64,000 nucleotides of DNA from Methanobacteriota archaeon (lineage in GTDB: Archaea > Thermoplasmatota > Thermoplasmata > UBA10834): positions 1,535,508 through 1,599,507 of the forward strand of contig CP070732.1 of assembly GCA_020347565.1 (NCBI GenBank). Reading direction: 5' to 3'. The number at the start of each line of letters is the position of its first letter. Position 1 is the first letter of the stretch. The notes under the pieces were generated by a model. It did not search any database. It was given only the letters and a program-made list of their open reading frames with translations, and was not told where the DNA came from. The position numbers and the translations under genes were made by a program. Below are positions 52,006-60,067 of the stretch, piece by piece.

Positions 52006-52284
52006 CTAGAATATGCCGATCCTCATGCCGATCTCCTCGGCTGAGTAGCCCTCCTTCAGCTTGATGATCGCGTGCTTCCCGTTCTTCATCACCTTGATGT
52101 TGACGCTGTCGACCTTCGCCTCGAAACGCTCCTCAAAGGCGCGCTTGACCTCCGCTCGCGTGGCGTCTCTCCGCACGACGAACTCAAGGCGGTTGCCGTC
52201 CCTGAGGTTCTGCGGCGGCGTTCCGGACATGAAGTTCATGGTCTTCTCGGTCACATACGGGTGCAACAGCACAGTCCTGCTCAT
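52006..52284 (-). CDS. rpl23: ribosomal protein L23 (uL23)
   Basis: 92 residues. VLLHPYVTEKTMNFM and NRLEFVVRRDATRAEVKRAF are conserved. It frames the exit tunnel, the site for NAC and SRP. Overlaps L4 by ATGA. Confidence 0.95.
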   Translation of the reverse strand: MSRTVLLHPYVTEKTMNFMSGTPPQNLRDGNRLEFVVRRDATRAEVKRAFEERFEAKVDSVNIKVMKNGKHAIIKLKEGYSAEEIGMRIGIF

Positions 52285-53102
52285 CTGCTCCACCTGCCTA
52301 TCTCCGAGAGCGCTGACTCGCTGACCATCATCAGCCTGCCTGGGTCGCCCCCGGGCGCGAGTACGGACACGTTCAGCGTCTTGGGCGTAACCACCTCGAC
52401 ACCGGCGATGTTCCGCATGCTCCTGCCGCCTTCGCATTCGCCTGATAGCACGACCAGGAGACCGCGCGGTGCGCGGTGCTTCCGCCCCCTCATCTTGCCC
52501 CTTCCGGCACGTATCTTGCGGCCGTTCTTCGCCCTCTCGACGTCGTCGTAGACGCCTATCGATGACAGGGCGTCAATCGCATCCTTGGTCGTCTTGATCG
52601 ATTCGAGGTCGTCTCTGACGACCACAGGGACCGTGAGCTCCTCCTCGAACCTGTGGCCCCTCCCGCGGACCAGCTCGGGGACGCTGGTGGCGTGCAGCGC
52701 GGCCAGCTTGGCCTGCAGCAGTTCCTTCCGGTTGATCTTCTTGCCTCTGTCCTTTGCCACCCGAGGCGGATGCGCGCGTCTCCCACCGACGTTGTTCGGG
52801 GACTGCGCGGCGGTGGAGCTGCCCATGAGCCTCTGGACCCTGGACACTCCCCTGCCCTTCCCCCAGGTCTGCACCGAATGGCGCATGCCAGCGGTAGGCT
52901 TGGGGGCGTACGGCTGCCTCGCGTTCGCGGCCATCGCGTCGGTTGCCCTTCGTATGAGGTCCGGTCTGTAGTCCGCCGCGAAGACCTCCGGCAGCTCCGC
53001 CTCTCCGGCGACGTCGCCTTTGATGTCGTAGACATTGATCTTGTCGGGAGCGCGGGCGCCCTTCGAGGTCGCCTTTTTCTCCTTGACCTTCTTCTCAGCC
53101 AT
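52281..53102 (-). CDS. rpl4: ribosomal protein L4 (uL4)
   Basis: 273 residues. DYRPDLIRRATDAMAANARQ and GMRHSVQTWGKGRGVSRVQR match archaeal L4. The N-terminus has a short Lys-rich extension. Starts 4 nt after the L3 stop. Confidence 0.96.
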   Translation of the reverse strand: MAEKKVKEKKATSKGARAPDKINVYDIKGDVAGEAELPEVFAADYRPDLIRRATDAMAANARQPYAPKPTAGMRHSVQTWGKGRGVSRVQRLMGSSTAAQSPNNVGGRRAHPPRVAKDRGKKINRKELLQAKLAALHATSVPELVRGRGHRFEEELTVPVVVRDDLESIKTTKDAIDALSSIGVYDDVERAKNGRKIRAGRGKMRGRKHRAPRGLLVVLSGECEGGRSMRNIAGVEVVTPKTLNVSVLAPGGDPGRLMMVSESALSEIGRWSR

Positions 53103-53106
53103 TCAA

Positions 53107-54111
53107 TCACACTCCCTGTTTTGATTCAAGTGATACGAACGTGATCTCGGGCGCCTCGGACAGCTTGATGCCCGTGTCGCGTATGGGCTCCCTCATGCGC
53201 ACGAGCCGTTTCGACGGGCCCGGTACCGAGCCGTGCAGGAGCACGTACGGGCCTGCTATCTGCCCGTAGTTCAAGAAGCCCCCTCTCGGGGTCACTTCCT
53301 CCCCCTTGTCGCCTATCTTGAGTACGCGCTTGTTGACCTCCGTCCTCTGGTGGAACCCGACCTGGCCGCCCTGGGGCACAGTGTGCCTCACCAGGCCAGG
53401 CCTCTTGGGTCCGAGAGTGCCGATGAGCCTCCGATGCTTGCTGTTCTTGTGTATCAGCAGCTTCGTGCCCCACCTCTTGGTCACGCCCTGCCAGCCCTTG
53501 CCCTTGGTGATGGAGCTGACATCGACCATAGCCCCCTCGGAGGCGAAGTCCCTTATCGTGACGGTCTTGCCGAGAGCGCCCTTGGCGTACTGCAGCCGGT
53601 CGTCCAGCGTACCGCCGCCTACCCTGATCTCCATGAGCTCGGGCTTCTTCTTCGGGAGCCCAGCTACGAGGACAGGCTGCGTATGCGCAAGCACGCGTAT
53701 GTCGTCGTACTCGAGCTTCTCCGCCTTCGACCACGCGCTCTTCTCGTCGTACTCCTTCGGCACCGGGAGCCTCCGCGGAAGGTGCTTGTCGAGCTTGGCG
53801 CTCCATACCTCTCCCACGGCCTTCCTGCCGTACGACGAGGATTCGTAGAAGCGCACTCCGCAGATCTTCATCGGCGGCACTTCGAGCACCGTGACAGGCA
53901 CCTGGACCTCCTGGCCGGCGGTCGTGCTCTTCGGCCTGTAGTCGACCATGAACGCATGGGTCATCCCGGCCTTGTAACCAGCGAAGCCCTGCAGCCTCGT
54001 GCCGTTCCCCTCGGCGTCGGGCCAAGAGGATATCCTGGCGGTTATGCTCCTGGCTCTCTTCCTGGGCGAGTAGCCCATGGAGCCCTTCCTCGGACGTCTC
54101 CTTTGTGGCAT
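53107..54111 (-). CDS. rpl3: ribosomal protein L3 (uL3)
   Basis: 334 residues, the first gene of the run. RRPRKGSMGYSPRKRARS and GKGWQGVTKRWG with KNSKHRRLIGTLGPKRPGLV are conserved. The ATG follows GAGGGA. Its leader (54112 to about 54298) is long and structured, see the separate entry. Confidence 0.97.
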   Translation of the reverse strand: MPQRRRPRKGSMGYSPRKRARSITARISSWPDAEGNGTRLQGFAGYKAGMTHAFMVDYRPKSTTAGQEVQVPVTVLEVPPMKICGVRFYESSSYGRKAVGEVWSAKLDKHLPRRLPVPKEYDEKSAWSKAEKLEYDDIRVLAHTQPVLVAGLPKKKPELMEIRVGGGTLDDRLQYAKGALGKTVTIRDFASEGAMVDVSSITKGKGWQGVTKRWGTKLLIHKNSKHRRLIGTLGPKRPGLVRHTVPQGGQVGFHQRTEVNKRVLKIGDKGEEVTPRGGFLNYGQIAGPYVLLHGSVPGPSKRLVRMREPIRDTGIKLSEAPEITFVSLESKQGV

Positions 54112-54302
54112 GTGCTATCCCTCGTCTCGAAGCTGGATACTTCGATGTACTCGAATCGCCGTCGAGCACTTGAGTCGAGGCATTCGTTCTCGACCGTGAC
54201 GTCTCGTCCGCGCTTCAGAACATCGTCCCGCGCGGGTGTTGGGGTGCCTGCCAAGACATAGCCCACATGACGTCTGGTCGATACCGCCTCGGTATCGCAG
54301 GC
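54112..54302 (-). promoter_or_regulatory. structured 5' leader of the ribosomal-protein operon (candidate)
   Basis: From the predicted start near 54298 to the L3 ATG are about 187 untranslated nt. Visible helices: GCCTGC at 54302-54297 pairs with GCAGGC at 54251-54246, enclosing a perfect 7-bp hairpin (54279-54285 with 54291-54297) and an AGAC/GTCT stem. A second perfect hairpin (TCGAAG/CTTCGA, 54127-54145) lies 15 nt before the L3 start. A ligand, possibly a ribosomal protein, is conjecture. Confidence 0.45.
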
Positions 54303-54320
54303 TTGCTGAATGGGGTGCTC

Positions 54321-54330
54321 GTATATAAAC
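54321..54330 (-). promoter_or_regulatory. TATA box of the L3 ribosomal-protein operon
   Basis: GTTTATATAC, a near-perfect archaeal TATA box, on the minus strand 210 nt upstream of the L3 start. No other good box lies closer. Confidence 0.65.
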
Positions 54331-54358
54331 GTGACCGGCCCGGCCTGAGGCGTGGCTT

Positions 54359-54679
54359 CTACTTGCCTTCCTTCGCCTTCTTCTGGGCTCGCTTTCCGCG
54401 CTCCTTGGCGGTGTACCCAGTCGCCCTCTCGAGGAAGGTGTTGTACGCCTTGATGGTCCTCAGCGCGACCTCGTCGTCGACGCCTGGGTCCGTGTCCGTC
54501 TCGACGCACAGGATGTTCTTGCCACCCTGCCACGCCCGTAGCTCCCTCAGTGCGCCGAACGACGAGACGTACCTCTCTTCTTTCTCCTCGACGTTTCCGA
54601 AGACATCCCGCATGTGCGCCTTGAGCTTCTCAGGCGATATGTTCTCCTGATGCCCTCTTCTGACCTCGTACTCGCTCAT
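54359..54679 (-). CDS. DUF5611 family protein
   Basis: 106 residues, a small archaeal protein recognisable as DUF5611: VRRGHQENISPEKLKAHMRD, then an alpha/beta part ending in the strand ILCVETDTDPGV, and a basic C-terminal helix (GKRAQKKAKEGK). Function unknown. It starts 57 nt after the RaSEA stop. Confidence 0.8.
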   Translation of the reverse strand: MSEYEVRRGHQENISPEKLKAHMRDVFGNVEEKEERYVSSFGALRELRAWQGGKNILCVETDTDPGVDDEVALRTIKAYNTFLERATGYTAKERGKRAQKKAKEGK

Positions 54680-54736
54680 GTGTCCTCCCTTGCGTGACTC
54701 GAAGCTCTGTGCTCCCTGAAAAAGGTTGTTCCGGAA

Positions 54737-55774
54737 TCACGGTGCCCTGAAGAACCTCTGAAGGTCGCATGTGCCGCCGACGGTGAACCCTTCCAGCTCC
54801 ATCACCGTCTGCCAGAGGTCGTGGCAGTCGCATTCGGGCGTCTTCAACGCCGAGCGCGACTGCGCGAGCGAATGGTCCTTTATCGAATCGAGGATCGCGC
54901 CGTCGCAGCCCCCGCAGTTGTGCGCTCCACGCTCCTTTCCGCCGCCGGTCGGATCGCACACGACCTTGCGGTCGAGGCTCGCGCAGGCGTTGAGCACCTC
55001 GACGACGCTCCAGAGCCAAGGCGACCGGTACGCCCATACCTTCCAGAGCCGCTCCACCAGCGTGCCCTTCTGTATGTTGACCGGGTTCAGTGAGATGGTA
55101 TCGCTCTGCAGCGCGGCGTGTCTGGCAGCCGCGATGGCGTCCTCCACGGCCTCAGCTTCTGTCAGGAACGGCGGCTTGAGCAGGACATATGACCTGAGCT
55201 TCCCCCCGGAGCGCTTGACCGTGGAAGCCGCTCGGTCGTAATCGGCGACTGTCATGTTCTTGTTGATCGAGTACTTGAGGACCTTGTCGTTGGCGCTCTC
55301 CAGGCCGATGGCGACCTCTATGTCGTCGTGCACGCCCGTCAACGCCCCGACGGACTCCTCGGTGACGAACTCCGCCCTGGACTCCACCAACAGGCCCGTG
55401 CCGCGCTCCCTGCACCAGTCGAGGATCGTCCTGGCGGCCTCTGCCGGCACCTCGCGGTCGTCGAGGAACGACCCGGACGTATAGACCTTCAGAAGCTCCA
55501 CATCGCCCAGTCCCTCGACCGCCTTGGCGAACTGCGCCGATAGGTCGTCCGCTCCGGCGCCGCGCACGGATTCGATGTTGTATCCGCACATCGTGCACGC
55601 CCCTGAGGCTGCGTGCGCGCACCCGGAAGTCCTGAGGATCACAACGCCTGTTTCGGCGACCTTCCCCATGAGGTGTTCCTTCTCCGTCCACACGGCGACG
55701 GGCTCTTCAACGCGAGCACCGTGCTCGCGCCGCGCTCGTCCTCGGGCTGACAGTTCGCTCTCGTCTCCCGACAT
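54737..55774 (-). CDS. archaeosine biosynthesis radical SAM protein RaSEA
   Basis: 345 residues. The radical-SAM cysteines lie in TSGCAHAASGACTMCGY, spaced differently from the classic CxxxCxxC, as in the RaSEA/Elp3-like group. SAM-site features follow (YTSGSFLDDREV, VAIGLESAND). Late cysteines (GGCDGAILDSIKDH, CDCHDLW) are also family traits. With ArcS it converts preQ0-lysine-tRNA to archaeosine-15 in tRNA. I use ATG 55774; the reading frame runs on to 56845 but overlaps the DUF1931 and TyrS genes. Confidence 0.88.
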   Translation of the reverse strand: MSGDESELSARGRARREHGARVEEPVAVWTEKEHLMGKVAETGVVILRTSGCAHAASGACTMCGYNIESVRGAGADDLSAQFAKAVEGLGDVELLKVYTSGSFLDDREVPAEAARTILDWCRERGTGLLVESRAEFVTEESVGALTGVHDDIEVAIGLESANDKVLKYSINKNMTVADYDRAASTVKRSGGKLRSYVLLKPPFLTEAEAVEDAIAAARHAALQSDTISLNPVNIQKGTLVERLWKVWAYRSPWLWSVVEVLNACASLDRKVVCDPTGGGKERGAHNCGGCDGAILDSIKDHSLAQSRSALKTPECDCHDLWQTVMELEGFTVGGTCDLQRFFRAP

Positions 55775-55809
55775 AGCACCATCACATCGGCCGCTCGGCT
55801 TCCGCGCGT

Positions 55810-56004
55810 TCAGAGGTCGTACGGCTTCAGGGTCTTGCGGCCGTTCTTTTTGGCCCTCTTGGCCGCGTGCTCTATCATCTGGTGCACCTGGCGATCCAGC
55901 TCGTGGTAGAACTCCTCCGAGATTCTGAAGCCATCTCCTGCGACGTCCTTGACGTCGGAGACCTTGATGATCATCTTGCCGTTTCTGATGTTCGATATCG
56001 ACAT
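55810..56004 (-). CDS. histone-fold protein of the DUF1931 family
   Basis: 64 residues: a short strand region (GKMIIKVSDVKDVA) then a long helix (SEEFYHELDRQVHQMIEHAA) and KKNGRKTLKPYDL, the archaeal histone-fold ending. DUF1931 proteins resemble histones without forming classic nucleosomes. ATG 56004 has GGGGGA upstream; GTG 56016 is also in frame. Lies 35 nt before RaSEA. Confidence 0.8.
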   Translation of the reverse strand: MSISNIRNGKMIIKVSDVKDVAGDGFRISEEFYHELDRQVHQMIEHAAKRAKKNGRKTLKPYDL

Positions 56005-56131
56005 GTAGTCCCCCACAGCAGGTGTGACAAGGGATAGAAGCTAATGCAGGACCGCCTCTTAACCTTTCTGGGCCGTATCGCCCACAAAGCTTTTTCTCGC
56101 GCTCCCCTTTATCGGGACGGGGCACGGTAGC

Positions 56132-57175
56132 ATGGATCTCGAGGGCAGGCTTGAGCTCATCACGCGCGACGCGCTCGAGATAGTCACAGTGGACGAGCTC
56201 AAGGCGCTGCTCGAGACGAGGTCCGCACCGACGGCCTACATAGGTTACGAGCCGAGCGGATTCGTCCACGCAGGACAGATGATCACGGCTTCGAAGGTCG
56301 TGGACATGCAGAAGGCCGGTGTCGAAGTCACGGTATTCATGGCGGACTGGCATGCCATGATAAACGACAAGCTCGGGGCGGACATCGACAGCATACGCGC
56401 ATGCGGAGAGTACATGCACGACTGCTTCCTCGCACTCGGAGTCGATGACTCGGCGAAGTTCGTCTATGCCACCGACCTCATCAGCGGGCCGGAGTATTGG
56501 GAGAAGTTCATCAGGATATGCAAAGCGAGCTCGCTCACCCGCCTCAAGCGCGCGATGACCATAATGGGCCGCGCGGAGGACGAGGCGGACATAGACGCGT
56601 CCAAGATCATGTATCCACCGATGCAGGTCGCGGACATATTCCACCTCGACGTCGACATCGCCTATGCCGGCATGGACCAGCGGAGGGCGCACATGCTGGC
56701 GAGGGATGTCGCGGACAAGCTGCGATGGAAGAAGCCCGTCGCGCTCCATACGCCCCTGCTGATGAGCCTCGGCGGCGGCGCGCGCATGGATCCCGTCGAG
56801 GCGAAGATGTCCAAGAGCAGCCCGGACAGCGCCGTGTTCATGCACGACGGCCCGGAGGACGTGAAGAGGAAGTTGAAGAACGCCTTCTGCCCCCCGGAGA
56901 CGGAGGGCAACCCTGTCCTCGACACGATCCGCCTGCTGGTACTACCGCAGCTGGGCCGACTCAAGGTCGACCGGTCGGCGAAGTACGGCGGCCCCGTCGA
57001 GTTCGAGACGTTCGATGACGTCGTGGAAGCCTACTCGTCGAAGTCGCTCCATCCCATGGATCTCAAGAGCGGCGTCGCGGACGCCATCAACACGCTCCTC
57101 GAGCCGGTCAGAGCATATTTCGAGTCGCACCCGGGCAATCTGGAGAGGGTCAAGTCGCTATCGATCACCAGATGA
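56132..57175 (+). CDS. tyrS: tyrosyl-tRNA synthetase
   Basis: 347 residues, archaeal/eukaryotic TyrRS. The HIGH-like motif is PSGFVHAG (residues 42-49), the tyrosine pocket has YAGMDQRRAH, and KMSKSSPDS is the KMSKS loop. A TTTATC element lies about 22 nt before the ATG. The last 18 nt overlap the convergent DHH gene. Confidence 0.96.
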   Translation: MDLEGRLELITRDALEIVTVDELKALLETRSAPTAYIGYEPSGFVHAGQMITASKVVDMQKAGVEVTVFMADWHAMINDKLGADIDSIRACGEYMHDCFLALGVDDSAKFVYATDLISGPEYWEKFIRICKASSLTRLKRAMTIMGRAEDEADIDASKIMYPPMQVADIFHLDVDIAYAGMDQRRAHMLARDVADKLRWKKPVALHTPLLMSLGGGARMDPVEAKMSKSSPDSAVFMHDGPEDVKRKLKNAFCPPETEGNPVLDTIRLLVLPQLGRLKVDRSAKYGGPVEFETFDDVVEAYSSKSLHPMDLKSGVADAINTLLEPVRAYFESHPGNLERVKSLSITR

Positions 57176-58132
57176 CGATCCTTCCCGCCCGATCTTCCGC
57201 AGCCGCTTGATGGCGTTCTCAGCCGATATGTTCAGCATCGCCTCGACATCGCCGACGCCGGATATCCCAGCGGCGCCCGGATGACCGCCGCCGCCGTTGG
57301 AAGTCTCAGAGCCGACGCCGTTAAGCAGCCGTCCGAGGTGCACGCCCCTCCTGACGACGTCCTGAGTGGCACGCGCGCTTATGCGGAAGGTCTCGTCCCT
57401 CTGCGATCCAACGAACGCTATGTCCGCGCCGAGGTGGAGGAGCGCCTTGCACACGGACGCCTCGAAAGCGCTCCCCTGGGAGATGGCTACGATCCTGTCG
57501 CCGACTTTCCAGTACTTGAGCCTCTGGGCGCCCCTGAGCTGCGATATCTTCTCCGATGGGTCGACGTCCAGGGACACGAGCTCTATGGCCTCGTCCACAT
57601 GCGTCCCGTGCCTCTCCATGAGCTCGGCGAAGGCAATCAAGGACCCTGGCCGCGCGTACTTGAAACTGCCTGTGTCGGTGAGTATCCCCACCATCAGGGC
57701 CAACGCGACGTCCCTGTCTATGTCCTTTTGCGCGGCCTTCAGGAGTTCGTACACGATCTCCGCGCACGACGCCTTCGTGTCGTCGCACAGGTAGATCCTC
57801 GCGCCGTTCCAAGCGCTGTTCCGCGCATGATGGTCTATCACGATGGAGTCGGAGTAGTCCAGCTGGAGCGGTATCTGGTCAGGACCTGATGTGTCCAGGA
57901 CGAGCACCCGCTCGTCCTCGGGGTCGATGTCCCTCTCGCGCACCTCGATGTCCAGCCTCGATGCTAGGATCTTCGAAACCCTGTCGAGTCCTCCAGGGGC
58001 GCATATCTCGACATCGGGGAACGCGCGCGAGACCGCGAAGGCGCTGGAGAGCGCGTCCGGGTCCGCGTTGCCGTGTATGAGGACAAGAGTCCTCCCTCCA
58101 GACTCGAGTTCAGCTGCTATGTCCGACAGCAC
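57158..58132 (-). CDS. DHH/DHHA1 phosphoesterase (RecJ/NrnA-like)
   Basis: About 324 residues. Catalytic motifs: HGNADPDALSSA, LDTSGPDQ, VIDHHARN, GILTDTGSF, and C-terminal DHHA1 with SNGGGGHPGAAG. Archaeal relatives degrade short oligonucleotides or cyclic dinucleotide products, or act as RecJ-like nucleases. The frame is open to GTG 58174, but a consensus TATA box centred 27 nt before GTG 58132 points to that as a leaderless start. Located after prefoldin beta. Confidence 0.87.
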   Translation of the reverse strand: MLSDIAAELESGGRTLVLIHGNADPDALSSAFAVSRAFPDVEICAPGGLDRVSKILASRLDIEVRERDIDPEDERVLVLDTSGPDQIPLQLDYSDSIVIDHHARNSAWNGARIYLCDDTKASCAEIVYELLKAAQKDIDRDVALALMVGILTDTGSFKYARPGSLIAFAELMERHGTHVDEAIELVSLDVDPSEKISQLRGAQRLKYWKVGDRIVAISQGSAFEASVCKALLHLGADIAFVGSQRDETFRISARATQDVVRRGVHLGRLLNGVGSETSNGGGGHPGAAGISGVGDVEAMLNISAENAIKRLRKIGREGSSSGDR

Positions 58133-58153
58133 AGAAGCGTCAAGCGCCCAATC

Positions 58154-58164
58154 CTTATAAAATA
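58154..58164 (-). promoter_or_regulatory. TATA box internal to the pfdB-DHH junction
   Basis: TATTTTATAA on the minus strand, centred 27 nt before GTG 58132; suggests that the DHH gene has its own promoter. Confidence 0.6.
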
Positions 58165-58180
58165 GGTTCTGCACGCCGTC

Positions 58181-58567
58181 TCAGCCCGCCTTGGGCGCGT
58201 CGTCGGAGTCGCCTCCGCCGGAGCCCTGCAGCGCCTGCGTGATCTGGGCCTGTAGGTTCTGATGCCTCTCGCGCAGATGCTTGTCCTGCCGGTCGAGCGT
58301 CTTCACGCGCACGTCGAGAGAGTCCTTCCGCTCCTTCAGTTCCGTCAAGAGCCCGGCCCTGTCCTTGTTCTGTATCATCAGCGAGCCCACGCTCCTGTAC
58401 ACAAGCGCGTCGTCGGCCGCCTTCTCGAGCTCCTGGACGGCTTTGTCGAGCTCGCGCACCTGCGCCTCGAGCTGCATCTTCTGCGTCGCGATCATCTGTA
58501 TCTGCTGGGAGAGCTGCTGGAACTGGGCTATCTGGTTCTGGACCTTCGGTGGTAAGTTCTCGATCAT
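58181..58567 (-). CDS. pfdB: prefoldin beta subunit
   Basis: 128 residues. Two long coiled-coil helices flank a hairpin (YRSVGSLMIQ), the beta-prefoldin hallmark. It forms the hexameric chaperone with prefoldin alpha. A short Gly/Ser/Asp tail is added. Its ATG overlaps the Pcc1 stop by ATGA, with GGAAGGAG just upstream. Confidence 0.95.
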   Translation of the reverse strand: MIENLPPKVQNQIAQFQQLSQQIQMIATQKMQLEAQVRELDKAVQELEKAADDALVYRSVGSLMIQNKDRAGLLTELKERKDSLDVRVKTLDRQDKHLRERHQNLQAQITQALQGSGGGDSDDAPKAG

Positions 58568-58809
58568 CTCCTTCCTGCCTCCTGTGCCGTTTCCTCTGCT
58601 ACATCGCCCCATCTGATATATGAGTTGAGGGCCGCTCTCAGGGCCGTGAGGTCGTTCGCTTCGATCTCGATGACGACCTCGCCGTCGCGCCCCGTCACCG
58701 TCACGCTCGTCCGCGGTATCTTCTCCGCGAGTTCGGGCGACAGCGCCTGCCTGACGACGTCTGCATGTTCCGTCCGTATGGTCAGCTTCGCGCGGTTCGC
58801 CAACGTCAT
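58564..58809 (-). CDS. pcc1: KEOPS complex subunit Pcc1
   Basis: 81 residues with the Pcc1 fold: a strand (AKLTIRTEHADVV), the SVTVTGRDGEVVIEIEAND pair of strands, and the helix DLTALRAALNSYIRW. It is the dimerisation subunit of KEOPS, which makes t6A in tRNA. Overlaps RpoP and PfdB by 4 nt each. Confidence 0.93.
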   Translation of the reverse strand: MTLANRAKLTIRTEHADVVRQALSPELAEKIPRTSVTVTGRDGEVVIEIEANDLTALRAALNSYIRWGDVAEETAQEAGRR

Positions 58810-58940
58810 CTACCCTTGACAGCCTTCCTGACGTTCGGCCTCTCCTTGTAGAACACCTTCGACCCGCACCTCTCGCACTGCAGGCCCACCGTGTTCATGC
58901 CAGACCGGACGGGCTCCTTGCATCTCGAGCACTTGTACAT
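58806..58940 (-). CDS. rpoP: RNA polymerase subunit P (Rpb12)
   Basis: 44 residues: MYKCSRCKEPV then LQCERCGSKVFYKERP and a basic end. The two CxxC knuckles bind zinc. This is the archaeal RpoP, placed as usual between L37Ae and Pcc1. Overlaps Pcc1 start by ATGA. Confidence 0.95.
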   Translation of the reverse strand: MYKCSRCKEPVRSGMNTVGLQCERCGSKVFYKERPNVRKAVKGR

Positions 58941-58953
58941 GAACGCACACTCC

Positions 58954-59271
58954 TCACTGGGCCTCCCCCTCGGCCCCCTCACCCGCGGATGGCAGCTCCT
59001 CCTCGCCCTCCCCGGTCGGCACGTGCTTGACCTCCCGCTTCACCGATGCCGGGGCCGTGAGGCTGTAGGCGCTGCTCGCCATCTTCGAGCCGCAGTGCCT
59101 GCAAGTCCAAATGCCGGTCGAATCCCTCGTCACCGCCTTCGACCTGCACTTGGGGCAATCGTGCCGCTTCCTGCCCTGCGACTCGATATCGGCTATTCGC
59201 CTCCTTATCTTGACGCCGTATCTGGCCCCTAGCCTCCCAGCGGAGCCCACCTTCTTGGTTCTCTTGGCCAT
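58954..59271 (-). CDS. rpl37ae: ribosomal protein L37Ae (eL43)
   Basis: 105 residues. TKKVGSAGRLGARYGVKIRR is the N-terminus; zinc ribbon CPKC...CRHCGSKMA. A short acidic tail (about 88-105) is added. Between Rrp42 and RpoP, as in most archaea. Confidence 0.95.
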   Translation of the reverse strand: MAKRTKKVGSAGRLGARYGVKIRRRIADIESQGRKRHDCPKCRSKAVTRDSTGIWTCRHCGSKMASSAYSLTAPASVKREVKHVPTGEGEEELPSAGEGAEGEAQ

Positions 59272-59294
59272 GCGGATCAGCCACCCTCACATGT

Positions 59295-60065
59295 TCAGGT
59301 CTTCGCGCGCACCTCTGCGCCTATCGTTCTCGAAAGGTCGACTATCCTGAGCACCTCGTCGGCAGTGAGGCTCCCCTCGCCGCCCTTCTGCATCGCGCAC
59401 AGGTTGCCGTTCTCGTTCGTGGCGACGGTCAGCCTCGCCTCTGCGACGGACTGCTCGTCGTACGTCGGATCCACCAATACATGCTCGCCTATCTTAACTG
59501 CTGTGACCGAGATCGGCTCGTGGGCGACCGGAAGCGGGAAGTCCTCGCCCTTGTCCGCGCGCTTGGCCGGCACGACCGTGCTCTTCAGCGCCGACACCGC
59601 GGCGATGTTCGCGGCGTCGAACAGGTTGCCGTCGTAGTCGAGCGCGTGGATGTCGACGAACATTATCCAGACCTCCTTCTCCGGCTCGATGCACAGCTTC
59701 TCCATATCGACCGCCTGACCCTCTCTGATGCCCCTGTCCACGACGCGGGCTATCTCTATCGCCTCCCTGCCGGGCGGGCCGCTCTCGAAGGTCTCGCTCG
59801 CGAGTGGTATCAGCTCAGCGTTGGTCGTGAGCACGCCCTTGTTCGGCGTATCGGCGAACGGCTGGCCGACCATCATCTTGATTCCCACTATCACGTCCGT
59901 ATTGCCGAGGTGCACCCTGGCGGAGCCCTCGGCCGAGCGCACGTACTCCTTCTCTATCGTTATCGGGCGCATCTCCTCGAATCTGCGGCCGTCCTCCCTG
60001 ATGCCCTTGGACAGCATCTTGGCTATGTGGTCCCTCTTCAGGTCGGCCATGACATCCTTTGACAT
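59295..60065 (-). CDS. rrp42: exosome subunit Rrp42
   Basis: 256 residues, RNase PH fold but without the catalytic Asp pair; supports Rrp41. IREDGRRFEEMRPITIE and NTDVIVGIKMMVGQPFADTP are conserved. Starts 2 nt after the Rrp41 stop. Confidence 0.95.
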   Translation of the reverse strand: MSKDVMADLKRDHIAKMLSKGIREDGRRFEEMRPITIEKEYVRSAEGSARVHLGNTDVIVGIKMMVGQPFADTPNKGVLTTNAELIPLASETFESGPPGREAIEIARVVDRGIREGQAVDMEKLCIEPEKEVWIMFVDIHALDYDGNLFDAANIAAVSALKSTVVPAKRADKGEDFPLPVAHEPISVTAVKIGEHVLVDPTYDEQSVAEARLTVATNENGNLCAMQKGGEGSLTADEVLRIVDLSRTIGAEVRAKT

Positions 60066-60067
60066 GC

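Noticed and set aside
55775-56845. Long in-frame extension upstream of RaSEA
   Set aside because: Overlaps the DUF1931 and tyrS genes and does not resemble the family's N-terminus.
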